Origin: CAVWXT01 sp963759115 | GTDB lineage: Bacteria; Planctomycetota; Planctomycetia; Pirellulales; Thermoguttaceae | Direction of reading: 5' to 3' | Length of the DNA stretch: 21,658 bases | Assembly: GCA_963759115.1 (NCBI GenBank) | Contig: CAVWXT010000021.1 | Coordinates: 1-21,658, forward strand | Notes under the pieces: model-generated | Told to the model about the DNA's origin: nothing | Seen by the model: only the letters and a program-made list of their open reading frames with translations | The model's database searches: none | Made by a program: the position numbers and the translations under genes | Part shown: piece after piece, positions 18,940 to 21,658 of the stretch | Layout: each line of letters starts with the position of its first letter | Position numbering within the stretch: the stretch's first letter is position 1

Positions 18940-19223
18940 TTACGAGATGGCAATCCGGGAATGCCCGAAAGGAATCCGAAGCTCGCACGCGGCACGAAAG
19001 AGTCGATCCAAGGGTGAAGGGAGAGGGCCGGGCGGTTGCCCCCGTCGATGGCAACCGTCCCCCGATCCGCTATCCTCACCACGCTGCCATCGAGTCCCGG
19101 ACGGCCAACGGAACCTATCCCATGAATATTGCCACCGGAGCCTCAATTGTGCGTTTCGCTTCAATGCCGTAAAGTTGTGAACCGTGTCGATGGCCGTCAT
19201 AAAGCATGACGTGCGCCGGACGG
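18940..19223. other. Gap between converging genes
   Basis: Separates the plus-strand oxidoreductase from the 3' end of the minus-strand HEAT-repeat gene. The only structure I see is the hairpin at 19030-19061. A 16-codon ATG frame at about 19122 has no support. Confidence 0.5.
19030..19061. terminator. Bidirectional terminator-like hairpin
   Basis: Stem cggttgcc (19033-19040) / ggcaaccg (19050-19057), extended by ggg (19030-19032) and ccc (19059-19061) across one bulged T; loop of nine bases. It sits midway between two converging genes, as expected for a shared terminator. No T run follows. Confidence 0.55.
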
Positions 19224-21210
19224 TTACTTCGGAACAAAATGGCTGGTGCGTTCCAAGAGTGCCTTGGCCCGGGCGGCCTTTTCGCTGCTCACACCACTCT
19301 TGAGCACCTGCTGCATAGCATCGGCAACCACGCGCGGGTCGGTCTGGACGATCTTCTCACCGATCGCCAGCGCCGCCGCAGCCGCTTCTTCCGCGAGGGC
19401 TGGATTGGCGAGGTGCGGGATGACCATGGAGATCGCCTTGGCAGAGGGAACGCGGCTGAGCACGGCCAAGACAAGTCGTCGTTCTTCGTTTCGTTGCGCC
19501 GCCCCAAACGCCGCTTCGCACATCGCCAGCTTCTGCTCCGTGGGAAGGCTCATTTGCCGCACGATGCGGATGTAGCCGCGCAAGGCACGTATCCTGAATT
19601 TGTCGTTGCGAAGCGTTTTGGCCAGGTTGAGCAACTCCGGCGCCGCGTCTGCGCTCATCCATTCGCCCAGGACGCGAGTTGCCGCGTCTTGGAGATCCTC
19701 GTTGGCATCCTCGGCGGCGGCAGAGACGCCCTTGAGCGCCCGGGCTCCGCCTACGGAACCGAGCAACTCAATCAAGAATCGCTTCGACGCGATGGGAGCA
19801 TTTGGCAGACAGTCCAAGAGGCTGCCGGCGCACGCATCCCGATCAGGCATTCTCAGGCACGCGACCTTCAGGGTCTCTTGTACCGCAGCCGTCTCTTGAG
19901 GAGACTTCGCCGCAAGAAGACGATTGGTCAGAATCGCGAACTCCTTCAAGCCGATGATTCGCCCGAGCGTCTTGATCGCGGCAAGTCGGACCTGTTCGTT
20001 CGGGTCATCCGCCGCCTTGAGAACCGCGGGAAGGGCGGACGCGATCGCATGTTGCGCCACGAGGTCGAGCAGGAGTGCGCGGGCTTTGGGGTCGCCGTGA
20101 TCCAGATTCGTCACGATGGCTGCGTCCACCGCGCTGCCGTGCAGCTTCGTCAGGCTTGCCTGCGCCGCCTGGGCCAAGACGGGATCGCCCGATACGGCCA
20201 TCTCCAGAAGCACCGTCACGGCGGAAACATCCCCCATTTGCCCCAGAACGTGGATCGCGGCCAAACGGACTTCTTTTGGGCCGCCGGCGGCCCGCTTTCG
20301 CATCGCCGGCAACGCCGCCGCGTCCTGGCGATCCCCGATCGCGCGAATCAGCAGCACCTGACGTGCCGGCGGCAGGCGGTCCAGTTCCGCGATCAGCGAC
20401 CGCGTCACGTCACCTCCGGGAAGCTCGCGGCTCGTCCTGAGCGCAACGCCGAACATGTCCTTGTCGTCGACTTTCAGTTGCTCCAGCAGCAATGGCAGAC
20501 CGGCCGACTGGCGGGCGAGGATCGCCCCCCGGGTGGCGGCGACGCGACACTGCTGGGGCACATCTGCACGGCGAACGGCATCGCACAGCCGTACCGACTC
20601 TTCCCGCTTGCCCTGGGCCAAAAGTCGTTCAACGCTGACCAGACAAGCGTCGGCCGCAGCGCCACGCACCGCAGCCGAACCGCTGGCGAGCGCTCGTTGC
20701 AGAGTCTCGGTCGCCTCGAAGGTGGCAATCTGCCCCAACGCCGCCAATGCCATGGGAGCCACCTCCGAGGCGGGATCGCTTGCCAGTTTGGTCAAGGCGC
20801 CCACCGCCTTGACGTCGCGACGAACCCCAATCGAGTTGATCACCCCGGCCAAGAGCCGGCCGTGGAGTTTTCCCAGGGCGTCACGCAGGGCGTCGTCGAC
20901 ACTCGGGTCCGGAATCGGCTCCAGGCCAAACCGCGCGTAGCTGCTGAGCCTCTCGTCGGCCAGAAGCGCGGCCAATGCCGGCACCGCTTCCTTGGTGCCG
21001 ATAAGAGCCAATCGCTGGCATGCTTGGGCCTTGTCGAACGGTGCGGCATCAGACTGCAATACCGCAACGAGTTTGGCGACTTCGGCATTCCTCGCCGCGC
21101 CATCCTTCGCAGGCGACACGGTGCCTTGGCCCCGCGAGCTCGCCGGCGTTGCAGCAATGACAAGAGCCACTGCAACTGTTGCAGAGATGTATTCGGAAAC
21201 TGGTCATCAT
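19224..21210 (-). CDS. Secreted HEAT-repeat protein
   Basis: About 660 residues. From GTG 21170 onward the frame is unbroken to the stop at 19224-19226. I place the real start at ATG 21208-21210, behind gaggtg, because MMTSFRI plus the downstream SATVAVALVIAATPASSRGQ then forms a signal peptide; this needs one frame change near 21185. The body is tandem helical HEAT/PBS-lyase-type repeats of 30-35 residues with the pattern AxxALxxLxxD: AVGALTKLASDPASEVAPMA, LAALGQIATFEATETLQRAL, VRLAAIHVLGQMGDVSAVTV, VRLAAIKTLGRIIGLKEFAI, DAATRVLGEWMSADAAPELL. Such proteins serve as binding scaffolds and have no catalytic residues. It starts 63 bases after the oxidoreductase gene on the same strand, probably in one operon. 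Confidence 0.92.
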
Positions 21211-21273
21211 GATTACACCTCTTGGTCTTGCCAGCTTTGGGCCAATTCAGCGGAAGCCTTCCCAAACAAGCGG

Positions 21274-21658
21274 CTACATGTGCCAAGGCTCGCGCATGGC
21301 GCGCGTCCGCATGCGATTGGCCTCGTCGTCGCCGATAAACGCTTCTTTCGCAGGGTCGAATGCCACCTTGCGGTCGAGCATCCAGGCAATGGCCGCCGCA
21401 TGGCCGGCGACGTGCGAAGAGCGGGCGATGTCGGCGTTGCACGCCGGCTGAGCCCGGGATTTCACGCAGTCGAGGAAGTTGCGGACGTGCGACACGGCGG
21501 AGATCTCCACGTCCGTGGAGATCGTTCGCTCCGTCCGCAACGTCTCCGGATAGAGTGCGATCTTGCCGCTATCGCCGGTCTCCACCCAGCCTTCTTCTCC
21601 TTCGAATCGCACCGAGCAGGACCCGAGGTTAAGCCAGCCGGGGGCGTCATGGGCGCGC
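21274..21658 (-). CDS. Gfo/Idh/MocA oxidoreductase, C-terminal part (5' end outside window)
   Basis: The minus-strand frame is open from the right edge: APGWLNLGSCSVRFEGEEGW, VETGDSGKIALYPETLR, and VRNFLDCVKSRAQPACNADI, ending RTRAMREPWHM with a stop at 21274-21276. The 'HVRNFLDCVKSR' helix and 'ARSSHVAGHAAAIAWMLDRK' helix close the C-terminal domain of planctomycete Gfo/Idh/MocA proteins. No frameshift in the 385 bases seen. The N-terminal Rossmann domain and any export signal lie outside. The HEAT-repeat gene follows after 63 bases. Confidence 0.82.
   Translation of the reverse strand, partial: RAHDAPGWLNLGSCSVRFEGEEGWVETGDSGKIALYPETLRTERTISTDVEISAVSHVRNFLDCVKSRAQPACNADIARSSHVAGHAAAIAWMLDRKVAFDPAKEAFIGDDEANRMRTRAMREPWHM

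Noticed and set aside
1..19000. Programmed ribosomal frameshifting as an explanation for the many frame changes
   Set aside because: Changes occur in both directions, several times per gene, in unrelated families and without a common slippery site; one-base indels explain them more simply.
19206..21212. A 668-codon open frame on the plus strand opposite the HEAT-repeat gene
   Set aside because: Its translation is Arg/Gln/His-rich with no repeats, signal or known motif, while the minus strand gives regular HEAT repeats, a ribosome-binding site and a signal peptide. GC-rich codon choice leaves few stops on the opposite strand.
1..21658. CRISPR arrays, tRNA or rRNA genes, insertion sequences
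   Set aside because: No spaced direct repeats, cloverleaf with conserved T-loop, or transposase motifs were seen on either strand.

Overview
This is a GC-rich stretch that reads like a member of the Planctomycetota. It has no phage, transposon, CRISPR or RNA genes that I can see. The assignment rests on gene content: a secreted type-I sulfatase, several Gfo/Idh/MocA oxidoreductases with twin-arginine signals, a DUF1080 (3-keto-disaccharide hydrolase type) protein, a secreted HEAT-repeat protein, a GH127 enzyme, a GH5 enzyme and a signal-peptide-bearing methyltransferase. This mix is typical of Pirellulales/Gemmatales-like genomes. The exact lineage cannot be fixed from the sequence alone.

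Layout, left to right. At 1-3016 three plus-strand genes follow each other: the C-terminal part of a glycosidase-like protein, a DUF1080 protein and a kelch-like beta-propeller. A sulfatase (3162-4712, minus) converges on them. It is divergent from a methyltransferase/GH5/GH127 run (4889-9540, plus). A small two-gene unit follows (a DUF123/GIY-YIG protein and a 107-residue unknown), closed by a strong hairpin at 10334-10363 and then a hairpin-rich block of unclear nature. Next come a Tat-type oxidoreductase (11022-12250), an APC-type permease (12390-about 13991), a second oxidoreductase (14070-15471), a secreted lyase-like toroid protein (15552-17288), a 48-codon secreted mini-ORF and a third oxidoreductase (17615-18939). 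A minus-strand pair ends the window: a fourth oxidoreductase (partial, entering from the right edge) followed by a HEAT-repeat protein.

Function as a whole: most genes fit extracytoplasmic breakdown of sulfated or substituted plant/algal glycans. Sulfatase, GH5, GH127 and the lyase-like protein would cut. Exported oxidoreductases plus DUF1080 could oxidise and cleave glycosides through 3-keto intermediates. The permease would import a small product. This coupling is inferred from neighbours and not shown by the sequence.

The strongest caution is that nearly every gene is interrupted by single-base frameshifts with intact, family-like protein on both sides. Several are one-base changes in short G, C or T runs. 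I read these as assembly or sequencing indels, not as pseudogenes, and I annotate each gene across its breaks. Gene ends and exact lengths are therefore approximate.
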